Assembly: GCA_034359265.1 (NCBI GenBank)
Contig: CP136891.1
Coordinates: forward strand, 89,514,001-89,578,000
Direction of reading: 5' to 3'
DNA from: Canna indica
Taxonomy: Eukaryota > Streptophyta > Magnoliopsida > Zingiberales > Cannaceae
DNA length: 64,000 nt
Position numbers and translations under genes: made by a program. The notes below the pieces were generated by a model. It searched no databases and was not told the DNA's origin. It saw only the letters and a program-made list of their open reading frames with translations. Below, piece by piece: positions 18,354 to 30,824 of the stretch (positions are counted from its first letter, which is position 1; each line of letters starts with the position of its first letter).

Positions 18354-18880
18354 GGCAACGTGTGGCGGAGCGTGTTCAACCCCGGCAGCAACCTCGCCAC
18401 CAAGACTCTCGGCGCCGACTTATTCGACAAGCCCCAGCCCAATACCCCCACTGTCTACGACTGGTATATATATATCCCACCTGTGATATATCAGTATATA
18501 TATATAATCTTATGAACCAATTTGATTTCTTGCTGCAGGCTGTACAGTCGTGAGACAAAGAGCACCCACCGCTAAGCTGATCTTTCTGAACTCTACGGTC
18601 CACGTGGAGACTGGAGACGAAGAAGAGAGAGTACGAGTTGTGGCATGCAAGTAGGCGTTTAAGGAGAGTAGTAATACTGTGTCTCAATGTTTGCTGGTTT
18701 TGTGGTTATCTAAATGTGTCAACTAGCTTTGCTAATCTGTGGCTGCTATCGAGAGCGGCGTTTGCTTGTGTTCATACTGCATACATGATGTTTGAACCAG
18801 TATTAAGTCCATGTCTCATATATAAATAAAAACTGCTCTCTAATGTTCCTTTGTTAAATTTACTACTAACTAAAATTAGA
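18354..18880 (+). pseudogene. DRM1 exon 2 end, exon 3 and 3' UTR fragment
   Basis: Matches 8,355-8,880: [20 protein letters not shown], intron 2, exon 3 and 3' UTR. The opposing arm present at 7.5-8.3 kb is absent here, so no palindrome forms. Confidence 0.8.
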
Positions 18881-18958
18881 TGCAGAACATGCTCTGCATC
18901 TAAACTTGTTATTTAGATCTGCACATGTTAGAGAAAGGATAAAGCGGAATTAATCTGC

Positions 18959-19230
18959 ATTGCCGTCGCTGCTCGAGGGGCGGTGTTTGGTAGTGAGCCC
19001 TGTCTCGGACTCGAGTTTCCGCCACATTTGTATCAGCGACGAGGCCCTGACGTTGCAACGCACGTTATCGGGGCCGGAGGAAGAGGCAGAAACGCTGCCG
19101 ATGGAGGACTCGGATTTCGCGGGTGACATCTCGCGGAGAAGCGATTTGGCTCGGGCGGAGATGAGCTGCTAGGCGTGGTGGTCAACACCGCGTTGTTCAC
19201 TTCGTGCGGCTGCCGCTTTCCCGTCGGTGA
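18959..19230 (-). pseudogene. Unidentified gene fragment (RASSLIQMWRKLE type), second inverted copy
   Basis: Identical in layout to 8,960-9,231, including the CTAGCAG stop. Confidence 0.6.
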
Positions 19231-19309
19231 CCCACCGTCCTTATTAGCCGCATGAGAAGAGGAACGGGAACGAGACTACGAGAGGGAGAACAGTAGGAGG
19301 CAGAAGGCA

Positions 19310-19665
19310 CTCCTCCGTTCCACTCCGAAGCAATATGTCGATGATGAAGGTAATATTTAAGTTTTTTTATTTTATTTTCTGCGCATCCGATCCTAGGTCC
19401 ACATTCTCTCTTCCGGCATCCCATGCTGCTCCGGTTTCGACCAAACCTGCTGCCCGGCGGCATCAGCGACCATACTGTTGCCGATCAGCAGGGCTACGGT
19501 ATGGTCGCTGCCACCGCCGAGCAGCACGTTTGGTCAGAAGCAGAGCAGCGTGGGATGCCGCGAGAGAGAACTTGGACGTCCTCAGCTCGGATTGCAGAAA
19601 ATAAAATAAAATAAGTAAAGATTACCTTCATCTGGCATTGCTCTTCGGAGTGGGGAGTGGAGGAG
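19310..19665. repeat. Foldback element, copy 3
   Basis: As at 9,311-9,666, with the same TATA-bearing right flank. Confidence 0.75.
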
Positions 19666-20169
19666 TGTCTTCTTGCTTGGTAAGGAAGGAAAGAGCTGAT
19701 GAGCATTTTATAGACGGAGAGAGAGACGTCCCGTGATTGAGCTCGCCCGTGAAGAGTATTTTTATAGAAGGTTCTGCAAAAAGCGTTGTCATGGATGACA
19801 GTGTCTATTTATGCTTTCCTGACGGGGAAGAGATCAGATATAATTCACGTCACTAGATTTAAGGCATTTTTAGTTGTAGTTCATATCACTGGCCGGTTTT
19901 ATTTGGTAAACTTTTAATTGTCCTATAAAAAGTTTGAATTTATAATTAGAAGCCAGAATTTTATTGCTTCTAACTACCATTCCAGAGTTATCTAGCGTTT
20001 AGGCCAATATTAGTCCTTATAGCTGGGTGCCATGGTTGCGGATAAAATTTCTATTGCTTATTTCATCTGTTATACAAATCCTTGAGTATTTCTTGTATAT
20101 TGTATCATTTGCATCGATTAATATATAACGAAGGGAGGGCCACGTGTAGCCCATTGAGGAAATCCTAGC

Positions 20170-20530
20170 TAGTAATAGACCCGACAATTTGTGTCGGGCG
20201 ATCCGACTTTAACAAAAATTGTGTTTGGCCCGGCCTAGTAAATTTCAAGCCCAGGACACCGAGCAGATTCGGGCCCGATAGCTAAGTAAAAATTCTCATC
20301 GAGCTATAAAGTCGGGTCGGGCCTACACAGCTCGACCGGCCCGACCCAATATTTGTTCGAGCCTTATCGAACTAGAGATATGAGGCTGGCTCGGCCCGAT
20401 AAATTTTCGACCCCTGGACCCCAAGCTTGACACGATACAAATAGTAAACGGACGGATCATGCACGATGATAAAAATTCAAAATCAAGCTATCGAGCTCAA
20501 ATCGTGCTATGAGGCCGTTATTATTTTTGT
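20170..20530. repeat. CGGGC-rich dispersed repeat
   Basis: Duplicate of 10,180-10,530 with substitutions and short deletions. Confidence 0.6.
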
Positions 20531-20869
20531 GTTTTTTTAAAAAAAATAAAATTATTATATATATATATTTTAAATTTTTTGCCAAAGTCTTTAACCGATT
20601 AGAGACTTTCAGTGATAGGCAAATTTGATATTGAATTCACTCAATTCCTATTTGATGAATTCTCTCGTATTAATTCTGATTTTAAAAATTTTTCATTCCT
20701 AAAATCAAATTTGAATAAATTGCTTAGTATCTTTTTCTTTTTCATTGTATCTACTCAATCTCTATTGCTCTTCTTCTCTTTCATCTATATATCACTAATT
20801 ATTGTCTGAGCAAATCTTTTGATGTGAAGTGACAAGTTGCATGGATAGTTGTCAATCTCTCTGTATCAG

Positions 20870-21190
20870 ACTACTTCAGATCAGCTGAAAGTAAAGAAAG
20901 TAAGAGGCAATTGAAAAGATGTTGTGGATGGGCAGCTCTATTCTAGGTCTTGATTTCATGTGAATGGATAGATACGCCACATGATACTTTTTGCTTTGCA
21001 CGGCAATAAATGCTAAAAAGAAGACAACTCTCATATTTTGCCAATTGACAACTTAAATAAATTTAAGGTTCAAAATTAATTAAAACATAACAAATCTGAT
21101 GACGGGATAAATTATATATCTTTATATCCATTTATTAAGATCATGACCAGCTATATTCGAATTGGCCCCACTATAAAATTTTACAAAATT
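20870..21190 (-). pseudogene. Module with BAC1 exon 3 fragment, copy 5
   Basis: Duplicate of copy 3 (10,905-11,235), slightly more diverged in the exon part (CTTTGCACGGCAATAAATG). Confidence 0.65.
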
Positions 21191-21829
21191 AAAATAATAA
21201 TAAAATAATTGCGCGGGCGGTTGCCATCGACTCTAGCCTCGCCCCAATCAGCCTCTTGTACGACATTTGGGAGGGAATTCTAGGGGTGTGCAGGACTATC
21301 GGATAGATTCAGAACCGATTGGAACCTACCCAATCGGGTATATTTCGGATTTAAAATTAAATTCAGATAGGATCTAGGATAAAAATTAAGAAACCGATTA
21401 AAAATCAGCCGTCGCTCATAAATGATGGCGCGCACAAGGCGCGAAATGATATAATTTAGTAGCAATGGTTTAGTGAGGGCACCAAGCCGTCGGTGATATA
21501 AAATACGTCATTAATTAGTCATGGCTAGCATCGGCCGTCGCTTATTAATTGATGGCGTAAGCGCGGCACGAAAATAAAAAAAGTCTTCACCGACGAATTA
21601 GTATAGGCCTCGGCGGCCGTCGGTGATATAATTTGTAGGCGTCCACGGTTTACCGCCTTATATTTGATTCAGTTTTTGAGTTTTTAGTATTTTTATTTAG
21701 TTAGATTATAATTTATAAGTAAATTATATTTTGCTAATACACCCGAGATCAAAGAATCGAGCGTATTGCAGGTGAACAGCGCCCATGATCAATTTAAGTT
21801 GAAAAGGACACAAATACCCTCCAACTCGA

Positions 21830-22440
21830 CAGCGATGTATCGCAGGTGAACGAGCGCCCGTGAGGAGCATTTTATAGAAGGTTCTGAAAAAAAATTAATT
21901 GATGACAGTGCCTATTTGCATGATCAAAGAATTGACAGGTTGAAGCTTTATAAATAAAGGTAGCTCTGCGGTCCTGCATCATATTTATAATTTTTAAAAT
22001 AAATTATAAACCAGACTCAGATAAGATGAGGACAAACAAAAAAAATCACTGCCTGAAACAAACATGATAAATGGGGAAACTAGATTGCTTTGTATCAATA
22101 TATGGCCCTACATAACGATTTGTCATGAAGTAATTTACTAATTGACAGCGACGTATTGCAGGTGAACGAGCGCCCGTGAGGAGCATTTTATAGAAGGTTC
22201 TGAAAAACAAATTAATTGATGACAGTGTCTATTTGCATGATCAAAGAATTGACAGGTTGAAGCTTTATAAATAAAGGTAGCTCTGCGGTCCTGCATCGTA
22301 TTTATAATTTTTAAAATAAATTATAAACCAGACTCAGATAAGATGAGGACAAACAAAAAAAATCACTGCCTGAAACAAACATGATAAATGGGGAAATTAA
22401 GTAGATTGCTTTGTATCAATATATGGGCCTACATCATTTT
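21830..22440 (+). repeat. Tandem duplication of about 310 bp within duplication B copy 2
   Basis: CAGGTGAACGAGCGCCCGTG, CATTTTATAGAAGGTTCTG, GGTAGCTCTGCGGTCCTGCA and CACTGCCTGAAACAAACATG each occur twice in the same order, at about 21,843-22,070 and 22,157-22,384. Copy 1 (11,900-12,190) has the block once, so this tandem copy arose after the larger duplication. Confidence 0.85.
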
Positions 22441-23699
22441 TCTTGTATCATTTGGGATCCTAACCTTTTTCTTTTTTTAATTAGTTCTATTCCCTATCAG
22501 CTAACTCAGTAATGCTTATCTGATTTTTTTGAACAACCAAAATTAAGTTTATTTAGAGTAAAACTATATAATAATGACTAATTATTAACTAGATTAATGC
22601 TTATTGGATGTAACGATTTGTCTTGAAGCAATTTACTAATTGATGGTCTAATTTTAGCATTCGTAATAAACCCCTGGAATAGGAATATAGGATGTTAAGA
22701 GTAATTTGATTTATTTGCAAACACTGCAAAAGAACTTTATGCACATGAGATGACAAGACACAGTGTTGCATCACATGGTTCTGATGCCATAGTCAATGAC
22801 CAGCAAAAAGACCATTCCAGGCCTAAACACTTAAACAGGTGTTGCATTTAGGGGCAAATTAATGCCCAGAGTTTCATATAGGGCCAATTTAGACAATTCC
22901 AGGACAAATTAAACAGGTGTTGCATTTAGGTGCAAATTGATGTCCAGAGTTTTCCATTCTAACACAACATATAAATGGGGAAAATTAATGTCTCTCATTT
23001 GATGTCCATTAAACTGCTCCAACAATCAACTCCCAGAAGGATCATTTGATGTCTGCCCCTTTCCACGACCATTATGAGTTTATGACAGACAGATAATTAA
23101 ATTAATTAGATGATATTTTGTTTCCCATCAAAACCTTATCTTTTTGCTCTGATCACTAAAATTAATCAATGTTGTTGCCATTTCCTACTCCCCATTGCAT
23201 AGAGTTGTAATCCATTTCTAGTAATTTTTTTTTATATTTATCTCTAGTATTATATCATTAATTTTTCATTTTCATCTCGATCCACTGCTAGCTTATGGTA
23301 AACACATGATACTATTGTCACTTTCCCCCTTCACACTTCTTATAATATATCAATATCAATACTTTCTATAGTATGACTAGGCAAGGGAATATTAATACTA
23401 ATATCTCATATTATATTATTCTCATTTTCATCTACACTACTATCGTGCTAACCGGCCGGCCGGCCCTAACCCATTTATTATTCGTGTCGTGCTGGACAGG
23501 ATCCTGGTCTCAAACTTTTATCGAATTGGCACGATTTACGTAAAAAAATTTATCATGCTATCGGACAAGGGCGGGCCTACGCTGCTCGGGCCAGTTCAAT
23601 ATTTGTTCGAATAATACTAGGATCAACAAAATTGTAATATGCATATATCATTAATATTTGTTCATGCTATCGGACCGGGCTGAACCTACATCGCTCGTC

Positions 23700-26600
23700 A
23701 AGGTTATCTTGCTGGAAATATTATATATATACTCATCCAGGAAATTAGAGAAAGAAAACAATGGATATATATATATATATATATTACACGTTACCCCTAA
23801 CCTTTCACGTCCACAAAACCTCCGGCCAATTTGTTTCCTTAATAAATTAGGGATTGAATTAGATTTCGACTTTTGTCCCTAATTTATTTTGCAAAAATGA
23901 AAAGGTAGAATATTTTAAATTCTAGACACATCAAAATAGTATTTTAACATGCAATCTCTCAAATGAGGAGCATTTGAAGTAGATGAGGTACAAAATTCAT
24001 AAGAGGAGCAATAGATAAACAGAAGGAACTCTTGTAGGATAGATCATAGATATTTCAAATCATTTCATTGATTCTAACTAGAAATATCAAGAAACTTATG
24101 GATAAAATTCGTGGGAACAATTTCACTATATAAAGGAACAAGAATGATTATAATTTATGGAAAAGAAAATTTATAATCTATATCCCGTACATTCTCGTCT
24201 AAACTCCCTTCACTTTCTCAAATTTTTATTTGTATTTTTACTCCTCCCATAAAACTTTTCTCATCTAAATTTTCTCTCCCAAATTTTTTCATCACTTAAA
24301 TTCATAATAAATTTTTTTAACCCACTTATTTTCTCTATAATCATCTATTTTGATATTTTTAATTTTCTATTCATTATTTTTAAAATAATAATTGTAATTA
24401 GTTTTATTTATTGAAGTTTTTTATATTAGAATTTGGATTTGTCATTGAAAAATAGTATTTGAAAATTAAAAAAAAAATTATGCATGCTTATATTATATTT
24501 GATTTTTATTCATACAAATATTACTATTTTTACATTTTTAATATTTTTGGTCATTGAAATTTATATAAATTATTTTTTAATATGTAATAATTTTTTATAT
24601 TATTTTTGTGTTTTATAAATATCATTTTTTTTTTTGAAAAAACTTAAATAATTTCAATTTTTTTATAATTATATATATATATATACAACATATCATTCCC
24701 GCCTAAACTTTCTCCCCTCAAATTTTTATCACTTTTCCTACCTAATTTTTTTCTCCCAAATTTTTAACTATTTAAATTTAGAATAAAAGTTTTTACCTCA
24801 CTTATGTTTTTTATATGTACCTATTTCGATATTTTTAATTTTTAATTTATTATTTTTTGAATAATAATTATAAATATTTTTTATTTATTGAAGTTTTTCA
24901 CATTAGTTTTTGAGTTTTGAAAGATTATTCTTTTGAGTTTGTTAATGAAAAATTTTAAATTTCTTAAATATATATATATAAGCAACATATTATTCCCGCA
25001 TAAATTCTCTCCCCTTAATTTTTTTGCTATTTTTCCTACCTAGATTTTTTTCTTCCAAATTTTTATCTCACTTAAATTTAGAATAAAAGTTTGTACCCAA
25101 CTTATTTTCTCTATATGCACCTATTTTGATATTTTTAATTTTATATTTATTATTTTTTGAATAATAATTATAAATATTTTTTATTTATTGAAATTTTTCA
25201 TATTAGTTTTTGGGTTTTGAAATATATTTTTTTTGAGTTTGTTAATGATAAATAGTATTTCAAAACCAAAAAAAATTATTTTTATTTATTTAAGTTTTCT
25301 ATATTAGATTTTGGGTTTGTTATTGAAAAATAGTATTTAAAAATTTAAAAAAAATATATGCATACTTATATTATATTTAATTTTTATCCATAATTTTTTT
25401 ATTTTTTTTGTATTTTTAATATTTTTTATCATTGAAATACATATAAACTAAATTTTAATGTATATAATTATTTTTTATATTATTTTTATATTTATGAAAT
25501 ATCATTTTTTATTTATTTCAATTTTTTTTAATAATTTCAAATAAATTATATATATAAAAGTAACGTATGATTTCCGCCTAAACTCCCACCTCTCAAATTT
25601 TTATCATTTTTTCCATCTAGATTTTTTTTCTTCCAAATTTTTATCCCACTTAAATTTAGAATAAAAGTTGTTACCCCACTTATTTTCTCTATATGCATCA
25701 ATTTTGATATTTTTAATTTTATATTTATTATTTTTTGAATAATAATTGTAAATATTATTTATTAATTAAAAAAATTTATAATAGGTTTTGAGTTTTGAAA
25801 TATCATTTTTTGGGTTTGTTAATGAAAAACAATATATCAAAATCAAAAAAGTTTATGTAGCTTAGAAAAATTTAAATATTTTATTTTCTATTTTTCTTCG
25901 TTATGTTATCTTATATTTATACTATATTTGATTTTATCCATAAAAATATTATTATTTTTGTATTTTTTTAATTTTTGATCATTAAAATATATATAAATTA
26001 ATTTTTTTAATGTATATAATTATTTTTTATATTACATTTATATTTAGGAAATATCATTTTTCTTTTATTTTTGAAAAAAATAATAAATTATTTCAAAAAT
26101 TTTATTTTTGAATTAGTTATCTATATTCATGAATTTTTAATTGATATACGAACTTTATATTTGTATTATATTTGATGTTTACCTTAACATTATTAATACT
26201 TTCCCATTTTATTTTTTCTATATATTGTTTTGTCAAAAATTTATATAGTATTATTTATTTTGAAATAGTTTTGATTTTTTTTTATTTTTAAAATTATTAA
26301 TTTAAATTTTTATTCAAAAAATTTTTACTTTAAAAATGTATATATTTTTTTTAAAAAATATTATCAATGCATAAAATAATTGCTATGACTTTTAGATTTA
26401 TATTTAATTTTGTATGTAACACTTGGTTCTAAATTTTTTATATGAATTTTTATTTTTTTGTGCTTTTTCATATGAACATATTATTTCAAGCGTTAAAAAT
26501 AATTATTAATCACTGATCTAAGATAATTCAGCTTTTACCTTTTTTATTTTTATTTTTATTTTAAATTTAACTATTACTTATAGTTATTTTAAATTAAATT

Positions 26601-27120
26601 ATATAAATATACATGCATAATTTTATAATTATATAAATCAAATAAAATTATTATATATTACTTTGTAATATATTTATATATTATTATTTAAAATTATAAT
26701 TTAATTTAAATATCTTACTATTGGTTTTTATTATCAAAATTATATTTCTTTATAATATGATAATAATATTTTAATTTATTTCTGAAAATATAGGTAAAGA
26801 AATATTTATTTTTTAAATTTTTAATTTTAATTATTATGAATATTAAACTATTGTTACAAATTTGATTTAAAACTAAAATTGAAATTAAATTTATAATTGA
26901 AGTTTAAAATAATTGTTTTTATAAAAATATAAAAATAGTTTTGAATTTAAATTTATATAATTTCAAATTAAAATTATGTTAAAAAAGTTAAAAATATCAA
27001 AAAAAATTTATAGACTATTATATTTATATAATAATAATATATTAAAAATATAAAATTTAATTTCAAACTTTTTTTGTAAAATGTTAATAATCTGATATAA
27101 CTTATTATTGAAAAATCTAG
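23700..27120. repeat. Very AT-rich block with four diverged repeat copies
   Basis: Copies begin near 24,180, 24,685, 24,985 and 25,555. Shared order: a pyrimidine-rich CTCC stretch, CCAAATTTTT, TTAAATTTAGAATAAAAG, CCACTTATTTTCTCTATATG, TTTTGATATTTTTAATTTTA, and TTTTTTGAATAATAATT. Spacing is irregular (300-570 bp). No coding capacity. 26,100-27,120 is almost pure A/T and I see nothing in it. Confidence 0.7.
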
Positions 27121-27124
27121 GTAT

Positions 27125-27560
27125 ATAATTATTTGTTTTGGAATCGAATTCTATCCGGAACCACAGATTTTAGTTTCGATTTCGAGTACCATGTTAGAAC
27201 TTATTCATTTACCTATTTTCGGGAGGGGGGGAGGGTACGAGTTCCGGGTACTATGTCAAAATATGTAAATGAATATGTTCCAAGATACAAGTTTCAGAAT
27301 CGATTTCAGAACAGGTTCCAACAAGGTACCCGATTCTAGTGTACAAGTTCCGGGTACAAAATGTGTTGGACCCAAAATCAAAATCTATTTTAGTTGGTTA
27401 CTTAATTTTTGTCCCGAATTCTACCCAAATTTAATTCAAGTCTACCCGAAACTCACCCGATCGAATAGGTTTTAACAATTCCGAATCTATTCGAAACTCA
27501 TCCGATCGAATTGGTTCCAACAGTTCCGGATCTATCCGGTACCCGGCACACCCCTACAAT
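27125..27560. mobile_element. Degenerate element with CACACCCCTA terminus
   Basis: Ends ACCCGGCACACCCCTACAA, the inverse of the AGGGGTGTGCA end at 11,322. It contains repeated ATCCGGAAC-, CCCGAT- and GGTTCCAACA-type words in both orientations. This suggests a non-autonomous DNA transposon remnant of the same family as 11,310-11,410. The left end is not defined. Confidence 0.4.
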
Positions 27561-27754
27561 TGAAGCTGCTTGAATTGCGTGCGGCTCCATGTGCAGTGCT
27601 AGCTCCATGAGTATTGAGTAGTGCATATGGTGCCATTGGGAAGGTGAGCTCAACCCATATGCTTGGCCCGTCTACATCGGGCAGAGCCCATGAATGAGCA
27701 ACCCTTTTTTCTTTCTTCCTATTATGGGCGCTGGGCTTCAAGCCCATGATTTCA

Positions 27755-29087
27755 TATTAGTGGGAATGAATTTTAATATGATGCCAATAAATTTTTGCAT
27801 TCTGGTTAAATGATGAAAGATGTATTTTATGAATTCTGGTTGTTTAGGTAATAGTTTAATGTATAATGGTAACATAGTGAACATTTAATAATTTTGTTTA
27901 GAGATTTTTAATTGTAACATATTAGTTTTTTTAGAGAGAAATTAAGAATGAGAGATTGACAGGGAGAGGGAAGATACTTTTTCAACTTGATATGTCTAAC
28001 TTGGCAAATTCGAACAGACCTATCAGTTATCACATGGTCTCTTTTTTTGAAATAGAAAAAAAAACAAATGTAAAATGAAATTTGATGTTGAGAATTACTT
28101 ATTTTTTGAAAAAAAAAGACTAAGAAAGAATGTGGCATGATCGATGACGTGCTACTGCAGAGAGAAGAGACTGTGTGTCTTCTTGGCAAAAAAACAACCG
28201 CACTACTGCTGCATGCATGTGAGACTGTCAGACTGTGACTGATTTGGTGATTGCATTTGCATATAATGTGATGCCCGATAATTAATACTCATTCTTATTT
28301 TGGTGGCTTAACAATTAACGCCTGCTATGGAGTGAAGCCGTATACTTAAACATCACCTGCAATCAACTTCACTGCAACTAATTTTGACCCTGTTTTAAAT
28401 TAAAGAAAACAAATATATTTTCATAATTGTCGGCGTATCCACAACAGAGCTTTGCAGCAGGGCTTTGATTAATGCTGAGGTGGTAGCTTTCAGGATGCAC
28501 TACAATATTTTTGCGCCACGCAACGGCTCTAACTCCAACGGTAGAGCTCCAATGACCAAAAAAACATTTGAACGGGCAGTAAGTGTTATGCCGGATCGAG
28601 ATATCGAGCCATGCCGGCTCGAGTTGAACAAAAATTATACTTGACCGGGCTAGGTGGTGTAAAAATTTATTAGTTATAAAAAAATATCGCTTTTATTAGG
28701 CCTGATAACTCGATATGGGTTTGAGTTTGCCAAATAGCCCCCAATATGACCATGATAGTCCGATTCTAATGACTTGATTTGGACTTGATAGCACGATTTT
28801 AATTTTTGTTATCGTGATAGTGGGTCGGGCTAGCGTAGCTCATTTACTATTTTTGTCGTGTCGGGCCGAGTCTTTGTCCCAAATTTTATCGGATCGAGCA
28901 CGATTTACGTAAAAATTCTTATCGTGCTATTGGGCCAGGCGAACCTACACTACCTGGCCCGATTCAATATTTGTTCGAATAATACAACGATCAACAAAAC
29001 GTAATATATAGATATCAATATTTATTCATGCTATCGAGTTGGACCAAACCTACACCGCTCAACTTGGTCAACCCAATTTTTGTTCAA

Positions 29088-29134
<47 letters not shown>

Positions 29135-29621
29135 GCTATCGGTTGAATAATAATAAAATAATATTTTGAAAATAAAATAAGATAATATGACAATTAATTA
29201 CTTCAGATTATCTAATTAACGTCGTTGATAGTTCATAAGAGGTTGAAACCAAAGTTGCATGTATTAATCAACACCAAGAGTGGCTATCAGCTATTCTAGC
29301 TCGTATTAAGCACATGCAATTTGCAGCATGAGCCATATTCTCTGTGAACAAAACCTGTGCTGCCAGCTGGTCGTCCAATGACCCCCACAATGATGCGTGG
29401 CAACCATGCATAGAGCAAGGCCTGACGCATATAATCATATATAGCGACTAGCTACTTAGCTAGTGCGTACACAGAGGCGGGCGGGCCCACAACCTTCTTC
29501 ATCCTTGTCCACTTGATGAGTAACCATGATTAATTCACCTACCCTACCCTCACCCAACGCAACATGACAAAGTAGCATCATACCGATAGATGTGAATTCA
29601 CCGGGTGGTGATTCGAGCTGC
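27755..29621 (+). repeat. DRM1 upstream region, copy P2
   Basis: Aligns with P1 (5,390-7,260) and, from about 28,351 on, with P3 (32,690-34,080). It contains the CGGGC repeat and an (AT)n run at 29,093-29,132. At GTGATTCGAGCT it leads into the secreted-peptide gene instead of DRM1, so the DRM1 promoter sequence has been joined to another gene. Confidence 0.8.
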
Positions 29622-29906
29622 ATGCCTTTATTTAAGGGCAGCGTGATCGAGCTATGTGTTGCATCTTATTTCCATCTCTTCCTCTTCATTGTTGCCTCCA
29701 ATATAATTGGAAAAACTGTATTGATCATTCTCTTCCTCCTCACTGTTGCAGCAACTGGGCAGGAACCAAGTTCAAGTTGTTGCAACAAAATTATTAAATA
29801 TTGTTGTCCAGCCTCGCTGATGCCGATGCCGACGCCACCGACGCCGACTCCTCCGACCCTGACGCCGACGCCTTTGTCTGGCGCCGGTGCCAACCCTTCC
29901 CCTTAA
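29622..29906 (+). CDS. Secreted double-cysteine, Pro/Thr-tailed peptide gene (full-length copy, start uncertain)
   Basis: This is the only copy with the whole coding order open: a hydrophobic GKTVLIILFLLTVAATG segment, QEPSSSCCNKIIKYCC, then a Met/Pro/Thr-rich tail ending LSGAGANPSP and TAA. The expected start codon before GKT is ATA instead of ATG, so the ideal 67-residue signal-peptide product cannot start there. An upstream in-frame ATG at 29,622 would give 94 residues but overlaps the TATA-like TTTATTTAAG. The gene sits directly behind a DRM1-type upstream region. Either a start-loss pseudogene or a gene with an altered start. Confidence 0.4.
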   Translation: MPLFKGSVIELCVASYFHLFLFIVASNIIGKTVLIILFLLTVAATGQEPSSSCCNKIIKYCCPASLMPMPTPPTPTPPTLTPTPLSGAGANPSP

Positions 29907-30041
29907 AGCAGCGACTTCCTGCATGCTGCTGGCAGCCCTCCCCTCCCGCCTCCCCTGGCTATTATGTACTGTTCTTTTGTTTGTGCCTATTTAATATATA
30001 TGTACTGTTCTTTTTTTTTTAACGTAAGCATGTAATATATA

Positions 30042-30191
30042 TTATGAACTTGGTGTCTGCCCAGTTGCTGCAACAGTGAGGGCTGAACAACAATATTTAA
30101 TCATGTGGTTGCAGCAGTATGAACTTGGTGTCTGCCCAGTTGTTGCAACAGTGAGGAGGAAGAGAAGGATCAATACAGCTTTTCCAGCCAT
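30042..30191 (-). CDS. Small secreted double-cysteine peptide (49 aa), copy paired with 29,622-29,906
   Basis: Starts MAGKAVLILLFLLTVATTG, continues QTPSSYCCNHMIKYCC and ends with a second AATGQTPSS. The ATG is in the same good context as at 1,966, and a TATA-like TTATTTAAG lies on the minus strand at about 30,259-30,268. Tail-to-tail with the plus-strand copy, so the pair forms another inverted repeat. Family unknown; signal peptide and CC-x6-CC core are seen directly. Confidence 0.45.
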   Translation of the reverse strand: MAGKAVLILLFLLTVATTGQTPSSYCCNHMIKYCCSALTVAATGQTPSS

Positions 30192-30397
30192 GTTGGACAC
30201 AACAGTGAAGAGGAAGAGATCGAAATGAGATGCAACACAACACTCCATCATGCTGCCCTTAAATAAGGGCAAGCAGCAACGCGTAGCTTGATGGAGTGGT
30301 GATTCAAGCTACGCGCTAGTGATTCAACACAACACTCCACTCAGCGTAGCTTGATGGAGTGGTGATGCAACACAACACTCCGGTTGGTGATTCAAGC

Positions 30398-30535
30398 GGC
30401 GGTGGTAGAACCTCGCGCGGCTGCCGCGCGTGGCAGCGACGCCACGCAGGGCATCGCCTTCCCCGCAGCGCCTCGCCGGGCGCAGCTGTCGCCGTGGCGC
30501 CTCGCTGGGCGCGGCCGGCGCCGATCGGCCGACTT
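30398..30535. other. GC-rich island between AT-rich sequences
   Basis: About 140 bases with short repeats GCGCCTCGC(C/T)GGGCGC and palindromic CGCGCGGCTGCCGCGCG. Sharply bounded by AT-rich DNA. No ORF of interest; it looks like an inserted element or element end of unknown class. Confidence 0.4.
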
Positions 30536-30546
30536 TATAATAATAT

Positions 30547-30594
30547 AATTATAACATTTAGATTTACAATGATATAAATCTAAATGTTATAATT
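30547..30594. other. Perfect 20-bp hairpin with 8-base loop
   Basis: 30,547-30,566 and 30,575-30,594 are exact reverse complements (AATTATAACATTTAGATTTA on the left). It lies at the edge of the GC-rich island. Function unknown. Confidence 0.6.
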
Positions 30595-30824
30595 TATAAT
30601 AATTTCTATAAATTTATAATATTCATAAATATTTTGTTTTTAACATTTTAATTTATAATCAAGTTATGTAATTTATATAATTTATAATTATATTATTATT
30701 TATTATTAAGTTAACTAGATGATTATTTTTATAAATAAAATTTAGTTTATTAATTTCATTTACTTTATGATTTATAGAACTTATAATATTTAACTTATAA
30801 TTTTTTATATATAATTCTGATTAC

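Larger units (their letters stand above)
18354..23621 (+). repeat. Segmental duplication B, copy 2
   Basis: Collinear with 8,355-13,385. Visible differences include a tandem duplication of about 310 bp (21,830-22,440) that copy 1 lacks, and scattered substitutions and small indels in the AT-rich parts. After 23,621 it continues in further CGGGC repeat, whereas copy 1 switches to the CYP81 upstream sequence. Confidence 0.85.

Noticed and set aside
8355..23621. Assembly artefact or haplotype duplication instead of real segmental duplication
   Set aside because: Not excluded, but the copies differ by many substitutions, indels and a private tandem repeat, and their flanks differ, which favours a real duplication.
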